Assembly: GCA_013399895.1 (NCBI GenBank)
Contig: VXBA01002632.1
Coordinates: 95,778 to 159,777, forward strand
Reading direction: 5' to 3'
Length of the DNA: 64,000 bases
Source: Serilophus lunatus
Taxonomy: Eukaryota > Chordata > Aves > Passeriformes > Eurylaimidae
Shown: piece after piece, positions 1 to 13,514 of the stretch
Layout of the letters: each line of letters opens with the position of its first letter
How positions within the stretch are numbered: the first letter of the stretch is position 1
Position numbers and translations under genes: made by a program
The notes under the pieces: model-generated
The model's input: only the letters and a program-made list of their open reading frames with translations
Database searches by the model: none
What the model was told of the DNA's origin: nothing

Positions 1-3000
1 GGGCGACCAAGTAGAAGGTGAATGTTTACTTCTGTGTCTATTTTTGTGTTAAACATCTGACAGCTTTTCTGCTCATCCACAGAATAAAGTACATCCTCTG
101 TCCTTCCTCTATGAACAGTTGTTGATGGTGAGTTTTGAGAAAACACACAGACTTTTTTTTAAATTTGTTTTAATATGTTTTGTTAGTGCATTCTATTATA
201 TATTATTATGTTCTATTTAAGTATAACCCACTAAAGGTTTTCTGCTGAGGTAACAGTTGACTTTTGCAGGGAAAGCTGGGAAAGATTCCCCCACTCCACC
301 CCCTTTCTTAGAAACTCAGTAGTTGGGAACCAGAATTAGGCAAATTCAGACTAAAAGCTGTGCAATTATTTTTAACAGGGAAGACAAGTGTTCATTGGTA
401 TAACTGACAAAGCTATTGTAGATTCTCCTAATGTACAATAGCTACAAATAATTAGTTATGAAGAATTTTACATAACTTAATACATAAAATTGGTGGCATG
501 CATTCAATAACCACATATTTATTTTTCATTACATATATCATACTTTGGTGTGTATGATTTTCCTTCTCTGTTTTTGCTTATAATCCACCTGCTAAAAGGT
601 ATCAGGTAATTTTTTTGTAAAGGCATTTTGCTACTCTATGGATAATTTCTTCCTAGAGATGTAATTTAGCCATTGTGTATGTTCTGCTATCCCCATCATT
701 TTAGAAAAATCACTTGTGTTTACCACATTGAAAGAGTCCTTTGTTAAATCAACCCAAGATGTTATCCACTTCAGTCATCACAATTACAGCACTAAATGCA
801 CAATTATTAATTCATACCTTTATCTTACAGTCTGCCTTACTTGTTCTCACAGATTTGCAACTCTTGCACGCTCCACAAAGACCATGACGTAACCCACAAC
901 CTTCTGACCACTTTCCATTTTGTGTTGCCAATTAAATTTTCCAACACTCGATCCTTGTATGTTCAAGGTAGAATTTCTTTATATAGAAAATTAATCAGTA
1001 TTCTGTTTCCTATGTCTCCTGTAGTGTGGTATTGAAAGTTCATTCTGAATCCAAAAAAATTTACTATTTTTCATAAGGAAAATTATGATTTTAAAAGACA
1101 TCATTGTTCAGTTTGAAAGAGAGAAATAAATCAGAATTGAAGTGTAAAGTAGTACATAAAGATGCAAGTCTTAAGGTTCAAAATATCACTATTAAAATGT
1201 AAGAATGTCTGCTAATTTAATATCAAGGTTTGGAGGATGCCTCTAAAGCCAAATTCTCAGTTGACGTAACTCAGTTGATGGCATTTTTGCATAAATCACA
1301 TTCATAAGAGACCTGCAAATTAACTCTAACTGGTGTTTTCATTAACTCAATAATTTTAGAAGCTCCAGGCTTACCTGTTTCATTTTAGCTAGATTCCACT
1401 CAAGTTAAAGATTAGGGGCTGCATTAGTCTGGTTTTTTTGGTGGACTGGATGACTGAGTCTGTTGGCTTGTTTGATTGCTACCTTTAGTTTTCTGAAATC
1501 AATCCACATTATTTCCAGAGATGCTTGTTTTCTGCTGTTTGGCGGTTAACTGTCATGACATGTCCTTGTGTTGCAGACAGCCTGCAAAAGTAGCAATGAC
1601 AGACCTAATTTCTATTCATATTCTCCTAGATCTAAGACAATCTCCATAAAGCAATATTACAGAGGAAAAACATGTTGAATGGCATGTGCAAGGCAAAGTA
1701 CATCTCCACATAACTTTAAATTGCTCATTAATTAATCTAGCCATTGAAGCAGAATAACAATGTGGAAAATATGAAAATAACAGTTACCATGCTCTAGCCT
1801 TATTTCTTGTCTGAATCAGAGAATCTGCACATGCAGGTGGAGATGGTCCTCAAGATGTGTAGGTGCTTTCAACTATATTTGCAACCAAAGAATCAAATAT
1901 TTTCTAATAACTATGAATAGGCCAGTATCGTTCTCATGCTATTAAAAAATGAAACACAATACTTATTATCTAATGGAAGGAGGAAGAAATTTCCCCAGAA
2001 TAGAAGGCAACAAAATGTCAGCTCTATTTGGACAAGAACTTTAATTTTCAACTAAGCAATCCCATGTACCAGAAAAAAGAAAATCTTTTCAATTTGAAGG
2101 ACTTTGACAAATATTAATATATCACAGTTGCAATGGGATTCATTTGTGCTGTGGAATCCAAGAGGTCAGTACATCTGTAAAGACTTATAGTACTTAAGAG
2201 ATGATCGTACAAGACATATGGTTTAATCATGATGTATTTAAGCCTTTTTTATCTGCTTAAGAATTCAATGTTTTTCTTTCTCTAATTTAAGAAACCATTT
2301 GTGATTCCTCTCAACAACCAAAAAAGTATTAATACAGCAACCAGATGTATTAAAAATGGACTGTTAAAAATCAAAGTTATGTAACTACAATTGATAACAA
2401 TGATGATTAAAATATAGATATAATGATTTGAGAGTTTATATGCTTCACATCACACTATAAATTGTTATATATGAGTGGATTTCCTATAGAATCTCATTTA
2501 TAGCACAGTAAATCCACAGAGGAAGATAGTGAAAATGCGGAAGGACCCTGTGATTTATATCTCAGCATTAATATGTTTATGTCACTAAAGCTATCTTCCA
2601 ACAGCAGTTTATTTTGCTAAAACTATGTCCTCCCAATCATGAAAAATAAAACCATTGTTTTATTTTTAGTAGGATAACACATGCATGTCTAGTGTGGGTT
2701 TTAGGTATCTGCTTTTTGCCTAACTTGCTCTTCACCATTGTTGGAATGCATACGCTTTCCCCATTCTTACTGATGGTCAGACTTTGAATGTAGTAATCAC
2801 AAGATGTCAAATTATTCCCTGTGCCAAAATTATGGGAAACTTTTAGCACAGAAGTATCTAATTCAAAGAGATTCTAGCCTTTTTGAATGGCATCTATTCA
2901 AGGTGCCCTGCTTGTGGTGTGACTTGGAATTGAATGCTCAAATCTGTAAGTGCAGGTAAAGTATATAGGAAGCTACATTAAACAGACTATTGAAATGTTG

Positions 3001-5635
3001 CGTGGGTAGAGCAGCACCACAGGGAGATATGACTCTCTTCTGTAAACTCAGCCTCACCTTTCAGGAATCACCTTTCAGGAATGTTTGTCTCTGTGTTCTC
3101 CTCAGTCTTATTAAAGTATTTAACAAACCGAAAACATACAAATACTTCTATGTCATCTATCTGGCAGTAGAATAGAATACGTGGAGCACAGCACAGTACA
3201 TGAAATATGAAATAATTCCTTTTATCATGCAAACCAGTGTTAAAAGTCATTAGAAAAAAGAATCCTAAAATTAAAAGTTATTAGACAGCCCTGCTCATAG
3301 ATTATCTGATTATGGACTACAAAAAAAATACAAGTTAAAAGTTAATTCAAGAGTATTAACTTGCAGAGTCTTAAACATAGGGTTTAGTCTTTAATAATAA
3401 TCAAGCCTACAAAGAAAACCAAAGAAAAAAAGATATAATCTTTGTACAGAACAGCCATATGTTAGTACATAGCGTAGACAGGAAGATGCATCTTAATTTT
3501 ACCTTGTTCAGGTGGTTCCTGTCAAATATACACACTTTTATCTGTTAGCAGGATGATTTTTTATATTATTCAGTGACATATGTTGAAAACACATCCTATT
3601 CTGAGGGAAGAGAAGATTAATTATTATACATATAGAAGTTTAAAAACTGTAATTTTAAATAGGACTAAGCTTCTGAAATCTGTAGTTTAAGCTCTGAGCA
3701 TGATCAAGTCCAGTAACATATTTCTAGCACTATGATGCTCAAAAAAATATTAAAGTCAGGAGGATGGGAAGCATTTTATAGCAAAAATCCGGTGGCGGCA
3801 AAGTTTACCAAAGAGAATAATTTAATAGTTTCTTAATCAGAAATTTTTAAAACACAAGATATTCCTCAAATGGGATTCTAATCAAGGATGAACTCTGACA
3901 GCTTCTGAACTTTATAGTTTTTGCCTGATCTGAAAAAGATAAGAATTTTATATGACAAAGATGGAATCATTCAAAATTACTGTAAGGCACCTAGTTATAG
4001 ATGGAAGGTGCTCTGAATAGCGCTCTCTTGGTTGTTGTTGAGGAATTACAATTATCTTGTAAGATAAGATGTGAATTTTTTAACCATTGATATCTCACAC
4101 AGCATTAAAAGGACTTAAGGATAACAATAACCTTATTTGTTTCCTAAAAATCCTGTTGTTATTGGGAGAGCACTATCCTTACCTTCCTTCCATAAACAAG
4201 TATATATTTTTTCTAGATGAAATGAGGGATAAAATATAGCCTTGTGATAATATGCAATAGTTTATAATTTATGCTCAGAATGAATGGCATTGCTTACTCA
4301 AAAAGGTCTTGTGTCATCTTTGCAGATATCTTCCACATATGGCTGTGGTAGAACCTCATGTGTTACTACCAGTGTTCTGGATACTGCCTATGCATGGACT
4401 CATATAGACAAATTATTTGGATCCAATACTTAGGATCTATTATCTATTATCTATTTATTAGTCAGTATCACAGAATCATAATGGACTTAGGGGGAGAAAA
4501 AAAAAAAGAAGTTTTATTCCTATTGCAGTAGAACCTGAAATGGTGTGCCAATATTTTCTTTCAATTTTGTCATGCTTACATTTTGCTTTATGGGTTTTAT
4601 ATTGACAAGTCGTTTTGAAACAGATTTTGTTGGTATTGTTTTCATTAATAACAAGTGCTGTCAGAGTTATATAAGAGATTTTTTTGTAATCTAAAAACCC
4701 CTGGTCATTTTATGTACAGACTGTCAGCAGCCAGACACTGTTTACTTTTAGTGACTACAGCATGTTTATGTGTGTTTACTTCAACAATTAGAAACAAATA
4801 GCCCAGAAAGGATGTACTCTTAGCACCTAAGTAAATAATGGACATGGATAAATGAAAGTTACTAAATCAAGATGGAATACATTTCTAAAGCCATGTCAGC
4901 TGTGGTTTAGGGCCTAAGGAAAATAAAATTGATCACCTGGTCACAGTCAAAGGTCAAAGACTCGAAACAGAGACTGCTGGCACTTAGGCAAATGACATGA
5001 TTAAAATAATAGGATAGGTTTTCATCTAAAAGGAAAAAGAAGCAAGGAATATATGTATATAGAGTAGTGTGGCATTGAAAAATACATAAAGACATTTTAT
5101 CTGCTATTTTATTTTCTTCTTATGAAATAATTAGGGATGAAAATCCATCTGAAATCAACAGAATACTTCCACTGATTCATGAAGATACAGGTTTCTTAAC
5201 AGATGTCCAATTATGTTCTAAACTCTAGTAGTGAAGGGAAAAATCAACTTAGAATGTTAATTTTTTCCCCCTCTGCTAATGTTCTTTTTCTTAAAGTGTT
5301 AGAAGCAGCATGGTTTCCAGACTGTTTATCAATAAATAATCCTAAAATATTTGTAAAATATTAAGAATAAAGTCATTTATGCAGTCTTGTTTTGTCTCAT
5401 GAAATTAAAAAAATGGAAATTCAGTCTTGCAGAAAATCACCCTCCATTAAATTTTTTGGGGTTTAGGTACTTCATAAATGCATAGGACTCAGCTTTACTT
5501 GAGGGAATATTAGTGACATCAGAGAAAGCTTTACAGAGGGATGACTTGTAAATCAAAGCCAATGCAATCAGGTTTTCCAAGGACTGTACCACTGGTTGTA
5601 TTACTTTCTTTAGCACAGTGTTTATTTGATATCAA
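1..5635. other. AT-rich non-coding DNA, no gene recognised
   Basis: All six frames are broken by frequent stops and the longest open stretches are short, as expected by chance in AT-rich DNA. I see no retrotransposon sequence, tRNA or structured RNA here. Small features are a CTATTAT-type short repeat near 4434-4456 and one possible plus-strand exon at 853-967, listed separately. The stretch fits intron or intergenic DNA of a bird. Confidence 0.6.
853..967 (+). other. Weak candidate exon, unidentified
   Basis: A 115-nt segment follows a pyrimidine-rich acceptor (CTTGTTCTCACAG) and is followed by CAAG|GTAGAA, a tolerable donor. It is open in one frame, reading ICNSCTLHKDHDV at the start and ending NTRSLYVQ. 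It holds three CpG dinucleotides, more than the surrounding DNA. I do not recognise the peptide, and no partner exon was found on this strand. Chance matches of this quality are common in long AT-rich DNA, so this is only a candidate. Confidence 0.12.
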
Positions 5636-5892
5636 TTACACAGAATTACACAGAATTAACAAGGTTGGAAAAGACCACAAAGATCATCAAGTCCAACCTT
5701 TTACCTAACTTAACAACCTATCCAACACCAATCCATCATCTAAACCATCTAAACCATGTCAGTAAGTTCATTATCCAACCTATTCTTAAATACATCCAGG
5801 ATGGTGGCTCCACCACCTCCCTGGGAAGCCCATTCCAGTGGGAAATCACTCTCTCTGTGAAAAAGTTTCTCCTGAAACTTTATCTAAACTAA
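5636..5892 (-). mobile_element. CR1 LINE, 3' end fragment
   Basis: The plus strand shows the reverse complement of a CR1 3' end. It starts with two terminal repeat units (ACACAGAATT twice), then AAGGTTGGAAAAGACC, the ATCATCAAGTCCAACC motif, and the region corresponding to GGTGGAGTCACC and the end of ORF2 (CTGGGAAGCCCATTCCA). It stops around 5892 inside the ORF2 C-terminal coding part. CR1 elements are non-LTR retrotransposons that insert by target-primed reverse transcription and are usually 5' truncated, as here. The copy is diverged, with no usable reading frame. Identity is clear; the exact left edge depends on how many terminal repeat units are counted. Confidence 0.93.
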
Positions 5893-8519
5893 ACTGAAAC
5901 TTATCATGTATTGTACAACTAGCATTGTATCGGTACTGTGACAAAACAGGCAAATAAGACTCATTTCCAGAAGGAATTGGGAAGCATGATATAAACAATA
6001 TTTTTCTCAGAATTAAGTAAAAATTATACTTCTAATTCAAAATTTGTTTACAGCTTGCTTAGATAACAGTGCAAACTCCAGGTGAAATGCTGATAGAAAT
6101 GAGATTGTCAGCAGTCTAAACTAACAATTGATCCTTTCACTTAGACAAAGGGATATCACTATAAATATTAATTATTTCATTTTTACTTGTGCCTTAGTCT
6201 AGATAAAGCTAAGTGACGGCATTTTTGGAAACTCCTACTCTTCAGTCTAAGATGGTTACTGCATCACCTCCAGTCAGAATAAAACATCTTTTTTGTGTAT
6301 CAAGATTCATCACCCAGCTGAGCTAGAATTTCATGTTTGCTCTGAAATTGTGGTCTCCTACATGACAATAAAATTTGTGAAGTCCCATCTCTAGGTTGCC
6401 CTGACATTTATTAAATATTTTAGCCAGAAAGAAACATTAAGTAGGCCTACAGACTAGGAAGACAATTGAAAAACCTCTAAGAAAGGAAATATCTTATTAA
6501 TTCATTAAGTCAAACTGCTTGTATCTACACTTGTATGACTAGAATTATGGTTCATTAACTTCATTTCTTTATATGAGTTAATTAGCTCAGAGGAGGCCAG
6601 AAATTAATTACCAGCTTATATAGTTTGTGCAGAATGGCATTCTGTTTATTTAGTTTCTCCTATTAACTTTTAATCTCTTCAAACAATAAAAGAGGTAATT
6701 AGTATTTTATAAACAAAAATGAATGCAACAAAGGCAAATAATATGCCAAATAGTGAGGCTCCTGTGTGGAACCTGATAGTTGTGTGGTTCAAGTTACAGA
6801 CCTTTTCACTGTTAAGTATAAGCAAGAGGAGATTGAAAATATAGGTAGTCTTCAGGCAAGGCCATGCAATCCATCATGAAAGAAGAGCTACCTACTAATA
6901 CCTCACGGAGCAGAAAAACGAGCCTTAAAAAGTTTCCAGCTGTTTGAAAATAATTGCCCATTTATTCAGCTACAGTAACAGTTGTAGCTATCTGTTACTA
7001 AGGTACAGGAACAGAGTGGAACAAAGTCGGAAAACAAAAAAACCCCTCTATTCCATTCAGGTAAAAAAGACATAACAAAGCATCTGAATGAATATATTGG
7101 CATATAAATGAGTGTACAGTCAATTCATGCTATACAATTGGGATACAAACAAGGTCAAATGTCACCAGTGTCTTTAGTGTTTGACTAGGGTTTCTGCATT
7201 AACTATAACTTGTAAAAATTTGTAAGATAAAATATTGTGATTTGAGCACATATATTGAAATTTCCTTCTTTTTTTTTTTCTGCTGTAGAGACTGCATATA
7301 TGATATTCTTTGTGAGTTTTTGATAATTTTAATAAGTACATGGTAAATGTACAAAGATAAATCACAGAGTATATATCAGTTTATTTTTTGTGTACATGAG
7401 CAAACAAAGACATGAAACATGTTACTGAGGAAATATATCAGGAAATTCTTGATCAGTGTTTAAGATTTTTATTAGCACTATTTAGTCACTTCCCTACATC
7501 TGCAAAACCAGGTGCCTTTGTCCAACTCTACAAAACCCCAAGAGAGCCATAAAAGCTCTGTTTAAAAAAACTAAAATCATCATGAATTTAAAGTCTGTAA
7601 TTTTGAGCCATTCGTGGACTAAAAAAAAAGTGATGGATCTCATTGAAGAGTGAGCCTATGCCCTTCTTACGGGTATCAGTTTAAGGTTCCAGTTCTACAT
7701 TTGATACTGTGAGACTGAGAACTCCTAATGATTCTGTGTATAAGAAAGGTGTCAGCAGTGTTATAATCTTACCCTTTCTTAACTTTGTGCAATTTGTGGA
7801 AGCAAAAATAAAAAATATTGTGGAGTGGACTGTTTCGGAGGCTTCTTGAAGGGTAGGGCAAGTCTCAAAATAATTTGATTGTCAGACAGTGGCTGGATGT
7901 GTTAGTGAGAGAGGCAGTACTATAATATGGTTCCATAATTAATACTTTACCTATAAAATTAACAGTCACTACATACTGAGAAACCAGACTTCTTTTTCAT
8001 CTAAGCTAAAAAATAGGAACATCTTTTTTTCATAGTGGGTCTCCTCATCAAGTCTGTACGTGATACAAATGAAGAAAAATTTGGAATAAATAAAACAACC
8101 CTTCCACTTGAATTAGAAAAACTACCTTTAAATGACAGAAAGGTGATGTACAATAGCCTTTATTCTTGTATAACTGTAAGAAAAAAGCTACAGTATTTAA
8201 TGCCATTTTGAAGGCTATGGTAACGAAGGACAAAACTAACTTTCTCCAACATGTTAGACATTGAAAAGTAAAGGAATTTGAAAGGATTTCAAGGCATTCT
8301 TTGAGATCAGAAGTTGATTGTATCAATGCTTTATCAATAAAATATAATATTCCCAACTATCTTCTGTGTACACAAATGTCTTCATTGGAATTGTTTAAAT
8401 CATCACAATTAATTTTAGCCTCTGAAAAAGAATAGAATTTTTCTTTCTCTGTCCATCTTGTATTTTATTATGCTTTTGTCTTAAAATCCTCTTGATGTGA
8501 AACAGCTGCCATCTTCAAC

Positions 8520-8790
8520 CTGATTAACAGATATACGCGAGTTCTTTATTGCCAGCATTAGCTTTACAGCACAAATCACATGGCTTCAAAAGGCTGGGGA
8601 AACAATCAAACTGCTCATGACTATTACAAATTATTTCAAGCAATTCACCACTCCTAATTGGTGCTGCCTTTGCATGTAATTTTCCCAAATAATTCCTGAA
8701 TATGCAGACATGCCATGTCAAGTTGATTTCTATGGTTCTGACAAGAAGCAAACCAGTAGCTCTCATCTGAAAACAGTCCTGGACAAACAA
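8520..8790. promoter_or_regulatory. Candidate conserved non-coding element
   Basis: This block has a balanced base composition and a high density of homeodomain and POU-like cores: TCCTAATTGG near 8655, and CTTTGCATGTAATTTT near 8669, which contains an octamer-like TTTGCAT. It lacks runs of A or T, unlike its flanks. An 88-codon open frame crosses it on the minus strand but shows no domain. The look is that of vertebrate developmental enhancers, but this is pattern judgement only; conservation cannot be tested here. Confidence 0.15.
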
Positions 8791-11700
8791 ACCTGTTATA
8801 TAGGGGTTTTGTGTTTTTTAAATTTTCCCCTTTTTATTTCGACCTAGAGACATTATTAGCATCTATATGCATAAAGGTGAGAAAAAGTAATAGCTTTTAA
8901 ATTTTGATGTTAATTTTGATTTTAATAGTAGAATGACTTTGTCCTTATAAATAAATAGAAATAAATCTGATGTAGCAGCTCAGGAACTTTTAATATATTT
9001 GTGCAAATATTCTTGCTGCATTCAAAACAAGAGAGAATTTTTTTAAGTTCTTGTGTTGTCAGTTCAACATTTTTTTTATTTTCATCTTTATTCACAATTT
9101 CTACGCTTACTACACTATTCATTAAATTATTTTAGGAGGAATTGTATCTATTTCCAGGGTAGCCTTTGGCCTCCAAATAACATATCTAATTTTTCACGAT
9201 CTGTAAGAGATGGGAAAATTCTCATCCCTTCTACAACTTAATCTCCATCTGTGACCCACATTTTCTCTCACTGTTTAAGACAGAGAATTCTCCCGGTGTC
9301 CTCACCCCCTACAGATATCCTGCAGATACTCAACCAGCACTTTACTGGTAATCTTTGCCTCCTGCTTCATGGACTCTATTACCTGTGGCATCATCTACTG
9401 TATTCTGAGAACTCAAAATACTCCCCTTCCCTAGATATATAAACAGCTAAGGTTTCAACATAATTTTCTCATCTAAATGTGATCATTACTTCTGTCAGGT
9501 TCTGTCTCTGAATACTCCCACCAGATACTCTTTCCTTACTTATCCCGTTTTTATTAGTAGCTTTACAGCTTGAGAAAGTCTTGCTAAACTTAGTCTTCAT
9601 CTCTGACCTTCACTCTCTCATTCTTCCACGAAACTTTCACAGAAGATAATCTTGAACAACGGAGCATCTTCCACTTCTTGCTAGTTTAGTCAAATTTAGG
9701 TGAACAGCTTGCAAATCTTTGTCTTTTTTTTTTTCCCCTCTAAACATATGCCAAGTCTAGAATTTTCCTTTTTCTTTGCTTCTTTTCCTACATTTGCCAA
9801 GTTATTTTATAATTTACACCAAAGGTCTCCCTGAGAACAGATAGCATCTTCCTACTGGACCTGTGTCCCTGTTTGCCCCCTACCTTTCACTTCATCCTCT
9901 GCAGCTAATTCTTGCGGAAGCAAACACTCTTTCTTTGGCAAGACAGCTGCATTTCAGATATTATTGTCAATTGGGAGCCCCTTCTGGTTTCAAAGTCAAC
10001 CACAAGTTCTTTGCAAATCAGATTGCTTTGCTCTATGAGGATGTCAAATGACAGTATCCCTCACATGTGAAACCAACTTGCAATTTACTCTGATGAACAA
10101 CTTGAGAAAAAAATAAGACAAGACCTGATAAATGTCTACAAAATATAGATCTGCAAAGCCACTTCAGTTGTTTCTCTCTCATATTAAGTCACATCTGGTA
10201 CTTTATACAATGCTGTTTTGGTGTTCCTCATCAGCCTTTGAATTCGATGTTATACCTGTGTTTTGACTTGTTATGATCCCATCTCCCCTTATGCTCCCAT
10301 GGTTCCTCCTTTTTTTTCTTTTACTACTTAGTTTCCTTATGCTTCTTACTCATGCCTTTCAAACTCGCAGATTGATACTTTGCTGCTGCTTCTGCACTAA
10401 GTCTGCAACTGTCTAGCCAACATCCTCAGACTCACTGACTCCGTTCCTTTTTTAAATGCAGCAGTAACCCAATCTTAAATCAGCACACTGCAGCCCAGTT
10501 CTGCCTGCTTTTTGCTTACAATTTCCTATCCTTTATACCCCTCCTAACCTTCAGTTCGTAACATTTTTCACTGTAACCTTCTATAGCTTTGTCCATTTTT
10601 GTAACTCTTGTATTTCTATGGGTATTTTCTATTGGTATTTCTATGAATAATGAGATATAAAATTACAGTATGTTCTACTGAGCATGACACAGGTCATCTT
10701 TCTTGCTGCCATGAAATGTGGTTACACATTTTGGTCATTTCTGTGACCAGAAACCTTCTTATCTTGATGCATATGAAGTTAACCTTTGTCATTCCTGCAT
10801 TCATTTACTGACATGTCAACCCGACTAAGGGACCTTTGAAGAGTAATGTGAATATATAATGTTAGATATGAGACTCTCATGATCACAGGGAGTCTATTAA
10901 AGTATTTACAAAGAGCATAATTTACTTTCAAGATCTGATCTGCACAACTGAGTCTTTCTCCTTCTTTTTTGTCAGATTTTTACAGTGAACTATAATTTTG
11001 ACATAGTTTGTTCTTACAAATGCTTCTTTGGTAGTCTCAATGCAAAATGTATTTCTTGAGGCTATCAAACCTTTTCTAGATAGCAGCAGATGAATTTGTT
11101 GCCGCTTCTATTAAATACTTACACCATCTTTCCTCTTTCTGCTTAAATCTGCAATTATTTTAAATAAAGCCATATTTCCTGTGGGTTTTTTCCTCTGTTT
11201 TAAATCCCTCTTTCCTAACCATAAATCCACAAACTAAATGAAAGAACATTAATCCAGTCCACCCCTCCTCCCTACATCCAACCATCTCATGAAAGTTTTT
11301 GTCTCCTCTTTATTATGGCTACATACCAGCACCCATTGTGAAGTTCATATAGGCATGATGTTGTACATCATGGCACCATACCTACAAGGAGCGGAAATGA
11401 TCATTTTTCCTCCTCATGCATTCTTACTATTGACCAAGGTTATTCTCTTTATCATGTGCAGATTTTATTGAGTGATGCCAAGTGAGATGAATAGAAGCAA
11501 ATAATGACAGTGCCGCAGTGATGAAATGAGAGACAGAGGTCGTCTAGGTTTTATACTGAACAAATTGAGTCACATCCACTTCTCATCCATTATTTAGGGG
11601 TGATTGGGCAGGCTTGGCTTCTATAGATTTGATAATCATTCAGATGTCCATATTAAATATGTAACATAAATTTCTCATTTGGCTGTCGATGACTTGTCAC

Positions 11701-12573
11701 CACGAAACAACAATGCATAAAAAGGGCTTTAATATATGGATTCTCAGAAATATTTGACATAAATAAATATGTAAAAGGCAGATAATAAAATCTGTTTCTG
11801 TCTGCCTGCCAGCTAGCCTTCATGTCAGACTGGACAGCCCCATCTAATACTGTGATTTTATGCAGCTGTATCGTATGAATATTGGCCTGCACACTAGAGA
11901 TTAAAGCACAGCAGATGTTTCTCTGCAGGCTAACAAATATATCACCCCTGATAACGAATGACAAATGTTGTTCCATATTGTGTCAGACAAAACCAGGGCT
12001 CTTGTAAAACAAGTGTTACAGCTGGAATAGGATATTTTAACACAGTTACCTAAGGAGTAGACAAACAGACAGCCGCCTGCTCAAAAGGTAGCAGAATCCT
12101 AACCTGCAGACATGCAAGCATAGCAGCAATCAAGTGCTGGAGTTCAAGAAAAGAGGAAAAAAACCCTCTTAAACCATAATAGGAAATATTCAAGTCTTTA
12201 TTATCATCAGATTTTTGTGTATGATCTTGTCATGGATCATTTGTAGCTATCCACCACTGTTCCTCAGTCAAAACAATATAGTAGAGAGCATGATTTGGTG
12301 TGGAAAAAGTGTACGTGATGTTAGGAGACACCAAGAAAGTCATCCTGTCTGAATGAAGAGTTTATTTGGTTTATTATCTTGCAACCTCATGCTATCCCAA
12401 TGGCTTCCAAGAGGCAGAGAGATGGATGTAAGGAGAGAAGGAAGGACAGAAATAGCTTGTGTGTTATGAAATATTACACTAGGTTAATTAGTGTACTGCA
12501 TTGTTATTTATTGCTGTTTTATTTAGGTCATTTCCCCCCCTTGTGCATATTAGCAGTACATTAATGTCTGGTC

Positions 12574-12612
12574 AGCAGCATGCCTTAGCAGCATGTCTTG
12601 GCAGCATGGAGG
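12574..12612 (+). repeat. Three tandem 13-bp units
   Basis: Three adjacent 13-bp units read AGCAGCATGCCTT, AGCAGCATGTCTT and GGCAGCATGGAGG. The first two differ at one base; the third has drifted at its end. A small local duplication, probably by slippage. Confidence 0.7.
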
Positions 12613-13472
12613 TAATAGTAAATTCTCCCTCTTTACCTATTTGTTAATTTGGTATCCTTTATCTTCTCCCTTGCAAAAAATAAACCCTATAACCTTCATG
12701 GGAGACAAAGTGTTTGGAAAGTCAGCAAGTAAAGAAGATGGCATCATATTTTGATGCTCAGAATATTTGGAACTTTCAGCTGCTGTACTTTATGAATGTA
12801 TGCCACCGGCACTTTTTTCTTTAGTTTTGGAGTTGCCATTTGTCCACTGAATCGAGTACTAAAATAAATACATTTTTACTGCCAGCAGAGACAATGGAAG
12901 AAAAAGGCAATACAGCAACATGGCAACTTTCAATCACTTCCTGACTTGTTAATGAACTTTTTTTTCTCTTTTCTAACTGAGACTTCGCTTTTGAGCTACG
13001 GTGTTTTCCCCAAGCCATTTTATACAATGAGATGGTAACAGTTGTTTGTCTGATAAAGCACGTACTATTTAGAACACAGATGTTTGATTATTATTTATTT
13101 CTCTCTGAAGCCTGCTAATTTAGTCCCAAATGATCTTTTTTTTTTCTTTCTGCTTAAATTTAATTTGGAATGTATGTTGTTTGTAAGTGACAGATAGTTT
13201 AATTATTAATAGGATCCCGCAATGCAATGCACCATAGTTTTAAAGTCATCTGGGGCCAAAATAACACTACCTCCTTCCTTCCTTATGCTTCTGGGATTCC
13301 TTGAAGAATGCAAAGGTAATTACAAAACTCATGACAAATCTGCATGTATTATGTCCTTTCCTCAACATTTGTGCTTGCCTATGGTTTTACAAAGTACCAT
13401 TCTTACTATGAAATGGCAATGAATCAGGAGAGACTTCTGCTATGGTTGCTTCCTTGGGAGAATGGACTATCT

Positions 13473-13514
13473 AGGGAGAAAGGGGAGGGGGAGAGGAGAG
13501 GAAGAAAGAAGAGG
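13473..13514 (+). repeat. Uninterrupted 42-nt purine tract
   Basis: Every plus-strand base from 13473 to 13514 is A or G, starting AGGGAGAAAGGGGAGGGGGA, and purine bias continues after one T to about 13530. Such homopurine-homopyrimidine tracts can form triplex (H-DNA). It contains three G runs of three or more close together, one short of a standard quadruplex motif. Confidence 0.85.

Noticed and set aside
4186..4215. 30-nt segment with acceptor-like TTTCATCTAG and donor GTAAGG (-)
   Set aside because: Too short to judge and AT-only content; matches of this kind are expected by chance.
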